A stretch of 52,448 bases of DNA from an uncultured Halieaceae bacterium. Its GTDB lineage: Bacteria > Pseudomonadota > Gammaproteobacteria > Pseudomonadales > Halieaceae. This document shows positions 25,654 through 34,214 of this stretch, piece by piece. A model generated the notes under the pieces. The model was not told where the DNA came from, searched no databases, and saw nothing but the letters and a program-made list of their open reading frames with translations. The DNA is taken from the NCBI GenBank assembly GCA_913048575.1, contig CAJWWJ010000002.1, positions 1 through 52,448 on the forward strand, given 5' to 3'. Position numbers and translations under genes: made by a program. Every line of letters begins with the position of its first letter. Within the stretch, counting starts at the first letter, position 1.

Positions 25654-28419
25654 TTAATGGGCCTCATCCCAGTTATCGCCCGTACCGACCTCTACCACTA
25701 GCGGGACATCAAGCCAGCCGATGTCTGACATCAGCGCGGCGACCTTCTCGCTCAGGCTGGCGACAGCATCGTCAGCCACCTCGAATACCAGTTCATCGTG
25801 GACTTGCATCATTAATCGAGCATCCACCCCTGACGAATCAATCCACGCATCAACGGCCAGCATGGCCAGTTTAATCAGATCCGCAGCCGTGCCTTGCATC
25901 GGCGCATTAATCGCAGTGCGCTCAGCGGCCTGTTGCCGCTGTCGATTGCGGGCATTGATCTCGGGCAGGTACAAGCGCCTTCCTTTGAGCGTTTCAACAT
26001 AACCTGTCTCATGCGCTAGGGCGCGCGTCCGCGCCATGTAGTCGGCGACACCGGGATAGCGTGCGAAGTACACGTCGATGTATTCCTGCGCCTCGTGTCG
26101 GCCGATACCCAGTTGCTTTGCGAGTCCAAAAGCAGACATACCGTAAATCAACCCAAAGTTAATCGCTTTAGCCTTGCGTCGTTGGTCAACCGATACTTGC
26201 TCAATATCAACGGCAAATACTTCAGCTGCAGTAGCGCTGTGAACATCGAGGCCCTCAGCGAACGCAGCCAGCAAGCCGGGATCCTGAGAGAGGTGCGCCA
26301 TAATGCGCAACTCTATTTGCGAGTAGTCCGCCGCGACAATTTTACAGCCCGGAGCGGCAATAAACGCTTGTCTAATGCGTCTGCCCTCTTCTGTGCGAAT
26401 CGGAATATTTTGCAAATTGGGATCTGAGGACGATAACCGACCCGTCGCTGTTACGGCCTGATGATAAGAGGTATGTACTCGCCCTGTTTTGGCGTCGATC
26501 ATACCGGGAAGCTTGTCGGTATAAGTCGATTTAAGCTTGCTGAGGCTTCGGTATTCCATCAACACAGCGGGCAGCGGATAATCCAAAGCTAACTCTGCCA
26601 ACACCTCTTCTGCAGTCGAGGGTGCGCCTTTAGGCGTTTTCTTCAGCACGGGCAGCTCAAGCTTATTGAAAAGTATCTCGCCAAGCTGCTTAGGTGAGCC
26701 GAGGTTAAACGGACCGCCCGCTAGCTCGTGAGCCTTAGCCTCAAGCGCCAGCATTCGCTGACCAAGCTCAGCACTTTGCGCCGCCAGTTGCTCGCGACAT
26801 ACCAACGCACCGTTTCGCTCGATACGAGACAGCACGGGCACTAACGGAACCTCCAACTCTCGGTACAACTGCTGAAGAGAAGGCTCCGCTTCTAATCGAG
26901 CAGACAACAATGCATGTAACCGCAAGGTGACCTCGGCATCCTCGGCCGCATAGGGCGCTGCTTGTTCAACCGGCACTTGGTTGAAGGTGATCTGCTTAGC
27001 CCCTTTACCCGCGATGTCCTCGAAGTGAATGGTGCGCTGCCCCAAATATTTCAGAGCCAGCGTGTCTAAGTCATGGCGACTTCCAGTCGCGTCAAGCACG
27101 TAAGACTCAAGCATCGTATCCTCGCGAATTCCCCGCAGAGTAATACCGTGGTTCATCAGAACATTGGCATCATATTTTAGATGCTGACCCAGCTTTCCTT
27201 TTGACCCATCCTCTAGCAATGGCTTCAACTGAGCCAGCACCTCATCCCGACTGAGCTGCTCTGGCGCGCCGGGATAGTCATGTGCGAGCGGTACGTACGC
27301 GGCCGTACCCGCCTCCACCGCAAAAGAAACGCCCACGATTTCTGCGACCATATAATTCAGGCTGGTTGTTTCGGTATCAAAGGCGAAAAAATCGGCGGCT
27401 GAGAGTCTGTTTAGCCAATCATCCAAGGTAGCCGAATCCAGTATCGTTACGACGTTGAGGGGGTCGACGACCTGTGGTGGCCTGTCCTCAGATAATGTGT
27501 CTTCTGTCGGCTCACTGGAGGCGGCTTCCACCATGGCACCAAGGCCATTATCGAGTAACGCCTCCAGCCAATTTTTAAACTCAAGGTCGCGAAACAAAGC
27601 AATCAATGCCTCGTTATCAGGTGGGGTCGAATTCAAAGCGCCCACTTCCAATCCCAGCTCACAGTCTATTTTGATCGTCGCCAATTCGTAACTCAGCACT
27701 GCCTCGGCTTGCGCAAGTTCCAACTTACCCGCAAGGCTTTTAGCGCCGCGAATCGGCAAGGCTGCAACGGCATCTAGCTGTTGATAGATCGCAGTCATAC
27801 CACCGAGGTGCTGTAATAACGCGGTTGCCGTCTTCTCACCAACACCAGCCACTCCAGGAATGTTATCGACTTTGTCTCCCATTAAAGCCAGCAAATCGAT
27901 AATCAGCTCCGGCGGGACACCAAACTTATCGACAACGCCTGCACTGTCCATCGCGGTATTGTTCATGGTGTTAATCAGCGTGACTTTGTCGTTGACCAGC
28001 TGCGCCATATCTTTATCACCGGTCGAAATGACCACCTCGCGACCACTGCTCGCTGCCTCGACAGACAGCGTCCCAATCACGTCGTCTGCCTCAACGCCTC
28101 CTATGCAGATCAAGGGCAAGCCCATCGCTTTGATAGCGGCATGAATCGGCTCTATCTGCTCACGCAATTCGTCTGGCATGGGCGGCCGGTTGGCCTTGTA
28201 GTCGGCATACATCTCATGACGAAAGGTCGGCCCCTTGGCATCAAAGACCACCACGACCTGATCGCCATCATAATCGGCGACCAACTTGCGGATCATCCCA
28301 ATCACGCCTTTCGCAGCGCCAGTATTCAGGCCCTTTGAATTGGTCAGTGGGGGTAACGCATGGTAAGCGCGGAACAGATACGAAGAGCCATCCACCAGAA
28401 TTAGGCGATTTGACATCAT
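25654..28419 (-). CDS. polA: DNA polymerase I PolA
   Basis: PolA performs Okazaki fragment maturation and repair synthesis. The 921-aa protein has all three domains. The 5'-3' nuclease (about 1-290) begins LILVDGSSYLFRAYHA and includes LMGDKVDNIPGV. The proofreading 3'-5' exonuclease (about 330-520) retains FAFDTETTSL and YAAEDAEVT, so editing should be active. The polymerase (about 530-921) has ADYSQIELRIMAHLS, RRKAKAINFGLIYGMS and MQVHDELVFEV. Two tandem ATGs begin the ORF at 28419. It starts 1 bp after the Sco1 gene stop, so it may be read through from the cytochrome oxidase assembly genes. Confidence 0.97.
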   Translation of the reverse strand: MMSNRLILVDGSSYLFRAYHALPPLTNSKGLNTGAAKGVIGMIRKLVADYDGDQVVVVFDAKGPTFRHEMYADYKANRPPMPDELREQIEPIHAAIKAMGLPLICIGGVEADDVIGTLSVEAASSGREVVISTGDKDMAQLVNDKVTLINTMNNTAMDSAGVVDKFGVPPELIIDLLALMGDKVDNIPGVAGVGEKTATALLQHLGGMTAIYQQLDAVAALPIRGAKSLAGKLELAQAEAVLSYELATIKIDCELGLEVGALNSTPPDNEALIALFRDLEFKNWLEALLDNGLGAMVEAASSEPTEDTLSEDRPPQVVDPLNVVTILDSATLDDWLNRLSAADFFAFDTETTSLNYMVAEIVGVSFAVEAGTAAYVPLAHDYPGAPEQLSRDEVLAQLKPLLEDGSKGKLGQHLKYDANVLMNHGITLRGIREDTMLESYVLDATGSRHDLDTLALKYLGQRTIHFEDIAGKGAKQITFNQVPVEQAAPYAAEDAEVTLRLHALLSARLEAEPSLQQLYRELEVPLVPVLSRIERNGALVCREQLAAQSAELGQRMLALEAKAHELAGGPFNLGSPKQLGEILFNKLELPVLKKTPKGAPSTAEEVLAELALDYPLPAVLMEYRSLSKLKSTYTDKLPGMIDAKTGRVHTSYHQAVTATGRLSSSDPNLQNIPIRTEEGRRIRQAFIAAPGCKIVAADYSQIELRIMAHLSQDPGLLAAFAEGLDVHSATAAEVFAVDIEQVSVDQRRKAKAINFGLIYGMSAFGLAKQLGIGRHEAQEYIDVYFARYPGVADYMARTRALAHETGYVETLKGRRLYLPEINARNRQRQQAAERTAINAPMQGTAADLIKLAMLAVDAWIDSSGVDARLMMQVHDELVFEVADDAVASLSEKVAALMSDIGWLDVPLVVEVGTGDNWDEAH

Positions 28420-28420
28420 A

Positions 28421-29071
28421 TTAGTGGTCCCAGAGATACTGCGCGGATCGTAATGTTACCCGCATTTTGGGTATGTCGAGCGGCGCACGAAAAAAGCCAT
28501 GATAATCCCCTCTGGGGTTCATCAGCGCCACGTTGGCACTGTGCTCCATCTGGTAACTGCCGTCGCTGGCAGTGACCTTACGAAAAGGCGCGTTCAAGCG
28601 CTGAGTCACACTTAAGATCGATTCAAAAGCGCCCGTTACGCCAAGAAAATCCGGGTGAAAGTACGGAACATATTGCGATAACCGCTCGGGCGTATCTCGG
28701 GCGGGATCCACCGACAGCATCACCACAACAGTCTCATCAGCCTCGGTGCCTTGCAGCTGTTGTTTCAACTCGGCCAAATCAGAGAGTGTGGTCGGGCAGA
28801 TATCAGGGCAATGCGTGAAACCAAAAAACAACAAGGTCCAGTGGCCCTCGAGACGATCAGCGGTAAACGGCGCGCCAGCGTGGTCAATCAGCGAAAAGTT
28901 GCCCACATCACGGGGGGTATCGAATAAAAATAATCCATTGATGCGGCTCTCAGCGAGGCTCATCACGCGCGGCTCACCCACGCGATGGACAAAGCTCGCC
29001 ACGACAATGGCCATAAACACCAGTACGCCAAAAATCGTCCAGCGAATCCCGCTTCGATCCGATACCGTCAC
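28421..29071 (-). CDS. SCO1/SenC-family copper chaperone
   Basis: Sco proteins deliver copper to, or reduce, the CuA centre of cytochrome c oxidase subunit II. One N-terminal membrane anchor (IFGVLVFMAIVVASFV, about 13-28) leads into a periplasmic thioredoxin-fold domain with the copper site CPDICP (CxxxC, about 92-97) and the conserved distal His in MEHSANVALMNPRG. The start is GTG at 29071 with AAAGGAG six bases upstream. It ends 1 bp from polA and follows the Sco-like gene after 81 bp, where many relatives carry ctaA and ctaB. It belongs functionally to the cta cluster. Confidence 0.92.
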   Translation of the reverse strand: MTVSDRSGIRWTIFGVLVFMAIVVASFVHRVGEPRVMSLAESRINGLFLFDTPRDVGNFSLIDHAGAPFTADRLEGHWTLLFFGFTHCPDICPTTLSDLAELKQQLQGTEADETVVVMLSVDPARDTPERLSQYVPYFHPDFLGVTGAFESILSVTQRLNAPFRKVTASDGSYQMEHSANVALMNPRGDYHGFFRAPLDIPKMRVTLRSAQYLWDH

Positions 29072-29152
29072 CCATCACTCCTTTCTTTTCCACTTGGTTT
29101 GGGCGCCCCTTCGTGGGATTCCCGCAGACACCTGTCGATAACAGATCCCGTG

Positions 29153-29830
29153 TTAGCTGCCCGAGTTCTTTAGTAAAAATCGAAGATCACTAATCACATC
29201 TTTATAATAAAGATCATTTGCCACCTGCATCATGATCCAGCCTGCCGGATCAACAACATACCAATGACCGCCATCACCCAGGGTCGACGGCATCAGTGGC
29301 TCGATTTCTGCTGCGGGCAACGTCAGTGCCGTCACACCCGCATGCTCGGCCGCGATCCAATCGGCCAAATTGCCATCAAAAGTCGAGGTGGCAGCTGATG
29401 CCGTCTCGTCAGCAGGCGTCACCGCGATCCGGTCTGCAGGCAGATCCGTCAACACGACACGCCCTACGCGGTTAAAGTCTTTGCCAAGAGCAATGTGGAT
29501 CTGCCGAGTTTGATACAGTTTTTCTTGGCAGATTGCCTCACACACGCCGCCACGATGAAGGATCAAAAAATGCCACTTTACCGGCAGGTCCTCCCAAAGC
29601 AGGTCGGCTGCGCCGTCATCCGAAAAAGTCCTCTGCGACAGACTTTTCGGAGGCACGATCAACTCGCCATGGTTGGCCGTCCCCATTGCGCCAACAATAT
29701 CAAACTGCCCCTCTGCCACAGCCCACCACAGCAACGTTGCCGCCAACATGATGCTCAGTGGAATCCCCGCAATAAGCAGCAATACCCGGCGTCCTTGCTG
29801 TCGCTTCACGACATCATTACCCGTATTCAT
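29153..29830 (-). CDS. membrane-anchored Sco-like CxxxC protein in the cytochrome oxidase cluster
   Basis: This 225-aa protein has one N-terminal membrane segment (about 16-38) and a periplasmic domain. HFLILHRGGVCEAICQEKL contains a CxxxC motif (C97, C101) placed as in Sco proteins, and the C-terminal GHWYVVDPAGWIMMQV resembles the thioredoxin-fold beta strand before the last helix. It looks like the PA0111-type protein found beside SURF1 and ctaA in pseudomonads, whose function is not established. I infer a role in copper or thiol handling for CuA/CuB assembly. The track start (29917) was replaced by the ATG at 29830, which makes an ATGA overlap with the SURF1 stop. Confidence 0.75.
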   Translation of the reverse strand: MNTGNDVVKRQQGRRVLLLIAGIPLSIMLAATLLWWAVAEGQFDIVGAMGTANHGELIVPPKSLSQRTFSDDGAADLLWEDLPVKWHFLILHRGGVCEAICQEKLYQTRQIHIALGKDFNRVGRVVLTDLPADRIAVTPADETASAATSTFDGNLADWIAAEHAGVTALTLPAAEIEPLMPSTLGDGGHWYVVDPAGWIMMQVANDLYYKDVISDLRFLLKNSGS

Positions 29831-30594
29831 GAGGAAGGCCTGCCCGCGACAATCTCTCGTATATTCGACATGAGAAGCACTCCGATTAGTAACAAAACAG
29901 CAGCCATGGCAAACCATTGGACCGCGTACCCCATATGTTTAGCCGATGACTGATTCACAACCGGCCATTCAGCTACTAGGGCTAACGGCGAGGCGGGGTC
30001 TATCCTGACCTCATAAGGGAATACGGACTTACCCGTTAGCGCTGCCAGTGTGTCGAACCACTGGTCCCAATACAAAGTTTGCACGGTTGACGGCAAGCGA
30101 TCGGGTGGCGGTTGTTCGACCATCATGATCGGCTTAGCACTCGGAACATACACCTGCCCCTCGATTACTGCGGCGCCCTCCATCAACTTAACGACAGGGG
30201 TTGTTCGACGGGATGGATCGCCCGCCAACCAACCCAGATTGACTGGCACCGACCAGTCACCGGTCTCTATCAATGCAATCACGTGATACCCCACACGTCC
30301 TCGGTGCAAACGATTATCCAGCAGCAAATAAGCTTCAGGATCCAGCACGCCCTGCCAGCGTACGCGGCGATCCGCATATTGAGTGACATCAGACGTCTGC
30401 AACAGTGCCGAGGGCGTGACTGCTGGCAACGCGCTGCGCGCTTCCCAGCGCATTTGCAGCAGGTTTTTTTCGTCTGCGCGCCCAAGCTGCCAAAAGCCCA
30501 AATTCAGTAACAGGGCAAACAGCACCGCGCCAGCGACGCACGCCCGCACATCACCCTTAATCTCCAAGCGCCCGATGCTTCCGTTAAACTGCAC
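29827..30594 (-). CDS. SURF1-family cytochrome oxidase assembly protein
   Basis: SURF1 (Shy1) helps insert heme a into subunit I of aa3-type oxidases. The 255-aa protein has the expected two membrane segments at its ends (about 18-36, LFALLLNLGFWQLGRADEK, and about 222-243) flanking a periplasmic domain with RVRWQGVLDPEAYLLLDNR, GYHVIALIE and LGWLAGDPSRR. The start is GTG at 30594 with GGAGG eight bases upstream. The stop overlaps the Sco-like gene start by 4 bp. It is divergent from the small DUF2909-like membrane protein. Confidence 0.92.
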   Translation of the reverse strand: MQFNGSIGRLEIKGDVRACVAGAVLFALLLNLGFWQLGRADEKNLLQMRWEARSALPAVTPSALLQTSDVTQYADRRVRWQGVLDPEAYLLLDNRLHRGRVGYHVIALIETGDWSVPVNLGWLAGDPSRRTTPVVKLMEGAAVIEGQVYVPSAKPIMMVEQPPPDRLPSTVQTLYWDQWFDTLAALTGKSVFPYEVRIDPASPLALVAEWPVVNQSSAKHMGYAVQWFAMAAVLLLIGVLLMSNIREIVAGRPSS

Positions 30595-30659
30595 TCACTG
30601 ATCCTCCATGCTGACCCGGAACCCAACACCCACCGGGCACCACCAGAAAGGTTAACCCC

Positions 30660-30911
30660 ATGCTTAAAGCGCTCATAATCCTGCTCATGATAGCCCTTGT
30701 AGTGAGCCTCGCGTCAGGACTAGTCTTTCTTTTATCGGATCAAGGTAACACTGAGAAACGCCGATTATTCAACTCGTTGGGCATACGACTTGGACTTGGC
30801 TTTTCTTTGCTGTGCGTGATCCTATACGGGGTCATGACGGGCCAGCTGGGCCATCGCAACCCCTGGGACGCAGAACCGGTTACCGAGACGCCGACTAACA
30901 CCCCGAGGTAA
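30660..30911 (+). CDS. twin transmembrane protein (DUF2909-like)
   Basis: This 83-aa protein has two hydrophobic helices (about 3-25, LIILLMIALVVSLASGLVFLL, and about 43-62) separated by a charged loop (NTEKRRLFNSLGIR), and a short polar, Pro/Thr-rich tail. It resembles the DUF2909 'twin transmembrane' family that is regularly found next to cytochrome c oxidase subunit III and SURF1. Its function is unknown; a small oxidase-associated or assembly subunit is a reasonable guess. It stands alone on the plus strand between two minus-strand cta units, with AAGG upstream of the ATG. Confidence 0.82.
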   Translation: MLKALIILLMIALVVSLASGLVFLLSDQGNTEKRRLFNSLGIRLGLGFSLLCVILYGVMTGQLGHRNPWDAEPVTETPTNTPR

Positions 30912-30985
30912 CACTCCGGCCCCAACAGCAGGGCCTCCAAGAAGACGCTTAACGAAATGCGATCTTACGGTGACAAGCGATCATT

Positions 30986-31006
30986 AAAAAGGGCGCCGCA
31001 GCGCCC
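30986..31006 (-). terminator. rho-independent terminator of the ctaC-D-G-E operon
   Basis: Read on the minus strand, the sequence is GGGCGC-TGCG-GCGCCC followed by TTTTT and an AT-rich stretch, a textbook intrinsic terminator. It begins 22 bp after the ctaE stop. On the plus strand no T run follows, so it does not serve the DUF2909-like gene. Confidence 0.9.
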
Positions 31007-31027
31007 TCCATCGTGGGTTGAAGCGCC

Positions 31028-32008
31028 CTACAGAATATAAACAAATAAAAACAAGAAGACCCACACGACATCAACGAAGTGCCAGTACCAACTCGAAGCC
31101 TCGAAGCCAAAGTGATCCGATGCCGTAAAATGCTCATTCTTCACAGAGCGCACCAACTGAATCAGTAACATGGTCATACCCATGGCTACGTGAAAACCAT
31201 GAAAACCCGTCAACATGAAAAAGGTCGAACCATAGATTCCGGAGTTGAGCGTTAACCCGTACAACACGTAAGCCTCGTAGTACTCTGCAGCTTGGAGCCC
31301 CAAAAAGATCAGCGCAAGCCCAACCGTAATCCCCAGCCAACGATTAAATTTTGCTCGATCACCCGCCAAAATAGCCGTGTGCGCCACATGCACCGTCGCA
31401 CTCGAGGACAACAAGATAATCGTGTTCCACATAGGCAGCCAGGCGTACCAAGCATGCGCGTCGGCGGGCGCCATCGACTTTTCCTGAGAGACAAAATCGC
31501 CATTATTGGCAATCACCTGCGCATCCGCTCCACCCACTGTCTCTTGCGGCGTAATAGACGGCGGCCAAGTGAACTCGAAACCCGGCCACAGCAGATCGTT
31601 CATCCGTCCACCTTCGCCCTCACCAGCAAGCCAAGGACCTGCCAACTGCCGCACATAAAGCAACGTGCCAAAGAAAGCAGCAAAAAACATGACCTCAGAA
31701 AAAATAAACCAAAACATGCCCAAGACATAGCTCTGGTTCACCTGCCCACTGTTCAAACCGGCGATGTTCTCTTTAATAACCGTCCTAAACCAGCTGGTGA
31801 GCGTCAAAATGAAAAAAACCAACCCCGCTGTCAGCACCCAACCTGAATAGCTGGCGTCGTCTGCCGAGCCATAAGTCATCTCATTGAGCATCAAACCGCC
31901 ACCGAAAACCGACAGTAACAAGCCAATCGTCGCTCGCACGGCGAGACTGGAAGACTCGGGCACGTAGTACTTTTCATGCCCGGTTGCGGTGGATGGGTTA
32001 CTGGACAT
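31028..32008 (-). CDS. ctaE: cytochrome c oxidase subunit III
   Basis: Subunit III of the aa3-type heme-copper oxidase stabilises subunit I and its oxygen access path in the cytoplasmic membrane. The 326-aa protein has seven predicted helices and family motifs: the N-terminal YYVPESSSLAVRATIGLLLS, FIFSEVMFFAAFFGTLLY with the conserved Glu, LLSSSATVHVAHTAI, GFHGFHVAMGM, and the C-terminal SSWYWHFVDVVWVFLFLFVY. A clean AGGAG precedes the ATG. It is the last gene of ctaC-ctaD-ctaG-ctaE and is followed by a strong terminator. Confidence 0.96.
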   Translation of the reverse strand: MSSNPSTATGHEKYYVPESSSLAVRATIGLLLSVFGGGLMLNEMTYGSADDASYSGWVLTAGLVFFILTLTSWFRTVIKENIAGLNSGQVNQSYVLGMFWFIFSEVMFFAAFFGTLLYVRQLAGPWLAGEGEGGRMNDLLWPGFEFTWPPSITPQETVGGADAQVIANNGDFVSQEKSMAPADAHAWYAWLPMWNTIILLSSSATVHVAHTAILAGDRAKFNRWLGITVGLALIFLGLQAAEYYEAYVLYGLTLNSGIYGSTFFMLTGFHGFHVAMGMTMLLIQLVRSVKNEHFTASDHFGFEASSWYWHFVDVVWVFLFLFVYIL

Positions 32009-32031
32009 AGGAGTCTCCTAGAGTGCGCTGA

Positions 32032-32598
32032 TCAACGGGTAGCGACTTGGTCAGTCACCGCATCGGTGACATCAAACAATGTGTAAGACAGCGTAATAGT
32101 ATGGATATCGCGAGGCAGGTCTTGATCGACGATAAACTGAAGCGGCATGTCAGCCGCTGCCAATCCTGCGAGCCCCTGCTGCTCAAAACAGAAACACTCT
32201 GTCTTGTGAAAATAAGGGGCGGCTCGACTCGGCGAAATACTGGGGATGGCCTGAGCCACCATAGGCGCAGTAGTCGGATTAGTAGCTCGGAATATCGTGC
32301 CATTAGCAGCACCTGGATACACCCGCATGATTCTCTCATCAGGAGAGAAGCCCCAGGGCATTTCATTGTTCTTGATGGCGACAAACTGAACCGTGATTTC
32401 CCGACTCTCGTCGATCATCACCGGCACTGCGGTGTAAGCCGACCCCGCAGTCTTACCATTAATACCCAGTACGTCACACAACACGTTATACAGCGGCACC
32501 ATCACGACGAACACAAAAGCAAACATCACCACTGCGACACCGCTTAGCTTCAATGCGGTATCGATAGCGGGTACTTTACTGAGGCGCACGTAAGCCAT
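32032..32598 (-). CDS. ctaG: cytochrome c oxidase assembly protein CtaG (Cox11)
   Basis: CtaG/Cox11 inserts copper into the CuB site of subunit I. The 188-aa protein has one N-terminal transmembrane helix (about 18-40) and a periplasmic immunoglobulin-like domain carrying the copper-binding ECFCFEQQ motif (about residue 130), with PVMIDESREITVQFVAI upstream of it and the C-terminal VDQDLPRDIHTITLSYTLFD. It sits between ctaD (21 bp upstream) and ctaE (23 bp downstream), the normal order in proteobacterial cta operons. Confidence 0.95.
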   Translation of the reverse strand: MAYVRLSKVPAIDTALKLSGVAVVMFAFVFVVMVPLYNVLCDVLGINGKTAGSAYTAVPVMIDESREITVQFVAIKNNEMPWGFSPDERIMRVYPGAANGTIFRATNPTTAPMVAQAIPSISPSRAAPYFHKTECFCFEQQGLAGLAAADMPLQFIVDQDLPRDIHTITLSYTLFDVTDAVTDQVATR

Positions 32599-32619
32599 CG
32601 TCAGTTATCTTGCGACGAC

Positions 32620-34200
32620 TTAAAACGTGCCCGCTGGTTTGGATACCAACGGTGGCTCTTCAAAAGTGTGATAGGGCGCAGGCGTTGGAACAGTCCACTC
32701 AAGACCTTCCGCACCATCCCACACTTTCTCGTCACTGACTCGCTCGCCGGAGACGATCGTCGCAATCACGTTATATAAAAATAGCAGCTGCGACGCGCCG
32801 TAAATAAAGGCGCCAATCGACGACATCATGTTGAAGTCGGCAAACTGCAACGCGTAATCGGGAATCCGCCTCGGCATGCCGGCGAGCCCCACAAAGTGCT
32901 GCGGGAAAAAAGTGATATTGAAACCAATGAAAGAAATCCAGAAATGGATTTTACCCATTGATTCGCTGTACATACGCCCACACCATTTCGGCAACCAGTA
33001 GTACACCGCAGCCGTCATTGAAAACACTGCACCGGCCACCATCACGTAGTGGAAGTGGGCCACGACAAAATAGGTGTCGTGGTACTGGAAGTCTGCCGGC
33101 GCAATCGAGAGCATCAAGCCGGTAAACCCGCCCAAGGTGAACAACACCAAAAAGCCAATTGAGAACAACATGGGCGTCTCAAAGCTCAACGAGCCACGCC
33201 ACATGGTTGATATCCAGTTGAAGACCTTCACGCCGGTTGGTACTGCGATCAGCATGGTTGCGTACATAAAGAACAGCTCGCCGGCAACAGGCATACCCAC
33301 CGTGTACATATGGTGCGCCCAAACGACGAACGACAAAAAGGCGATCGACGCAGTGGCGTACACCATTGAGGCGTATCCAAACAATGGCTTACGAGAAAAC
33401 GCGGGGATGATCTGCGAGACCACGCCAAACGCCGGCAGAATAATGATGTAAACCTCTGGATGGCCAAAAAACCAGAAGATGTGCTGAAACAGCACCGGAT
33501 CACCGCCGCCAGCGGCTGAAAAGAAGCTGGTGCCGAAGTGGATATCCATCAGCATCATCGTCACGGCACCCGCTAACACTGGCATCACTGCAACCAGCAA
33601 AAAGGCAGTGATCAACCAGGTCCAAACGAACATGGGCATTTTCATGTAGGTCATGCCCGGCGCACGCATGTTCATCACCGTGGCGATAATATTGATCGAG
33701 CCCATGATTGATGACACGCCCAAAATATGGATGGCAAAAATAAAGAAAGTAACTGATGGCGGCGCGTACGTCGTTGAAAGGGGGGCATAAAAAGTCCAGC
33801 CAAACGCAGGCGCGCCGCCTTCCATAAACAGGGTTGAAGCGAGCATCAAGAAAGCCGGTGGCAAAATCCAGAAGCTCCAGTTGTTCATGCGCGGTAGCGC
33901 CATATCAGGCGCCCCAATCATCATCGGAATCAGCCAATTAGCCAAGCCAACGAAGGACGGCATAATGGCGCCAAACACCATGACGAGTCCGTGTAAGGTG
34001 GTCATCTGATTGAAAAATGCTGGCTCTACCAACTGCATACCGGGCTGGAAAAGCTCCGCCCGAATAACCATGGCGAAAAAGCCCCCCAGCAGGAACATAG
34101 CAAAGGAGAACCAGAGGTACATCGTACCAATGTCCTTGTGGTTGGTCGTGAACAACCAACGTGTCACACCTGTTGCCGGCCCATGATGATGATCACCCAT
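32620..34200 (-). CDS. ctaD: cytochrome c oxidase subunit I (aa3 type)
   Basis: This is the catalytic subunit carrying heme a and the heme a3-CuB site. The 526-aa, twelve-helix protein shows TTNHKDIGTMYLWFS at the N terminus, the CuB region FFGHPEVYIIILPAFG, whose Glu marks the A1-type D-channel end, WAHHMYTVGM with the two CuB His residues, PTGVKVFNWISTMW containing the K-channel Thr and Lys, and YHDTYFVVAHFHYVM with the heme ligands. It follows ctaC by 14 bp. No ctaA or ctaB, which make its heme A, are present in this window. Confidence 0.97.
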   Translation of the reverse strand: MGDHHHGPATGVTRWLFTTNHKDIGTMYLWFSFAMFLLGGFFAMVIRAELFQPGMQLVEPAFFNQMTTLHGLVMVFGAIMPSFVGLANWLIPMMIGAPDMALPRMNNWSFWILPPAFLMLASTLFMEGGAPAFGWTFYAPLSTTYAPPSVTFFIFAIHILGVSSIMGSINIIATVMNMRAPGMTYMKMPMFVWTWLITAFLLVAVMPVLAGAVTMMLMDIHFGTSFFSAAGGGDPVLFQHIFWFFGHPEVYIIILPAFGVVSQIIPAFSRKPLFGYASMVYATASIAFLSFVVWAHHMYTVGMPVAGELFFMYATMLIAVPTGVKVFNWISTMWRGSLSFETPMLFSIGFLVLFTLGGFTGLMLSIAPADFQYHDTYFVVAHFHYVMVAGAVFSMTAAVYYWLPKWCGRMYSESMGKIHFWISFIGFNITFFPQHFVGLAGMPRRIPDYALQFADFNMMSSIGAFIYGASQLLFLYNVIATIVSGERVSDEKVWDGAEGLEWTVPTPAPYHTFEEPPLVSKPAGTF

Positions 34201-34214
34201 CGTGTTCTACCTCT

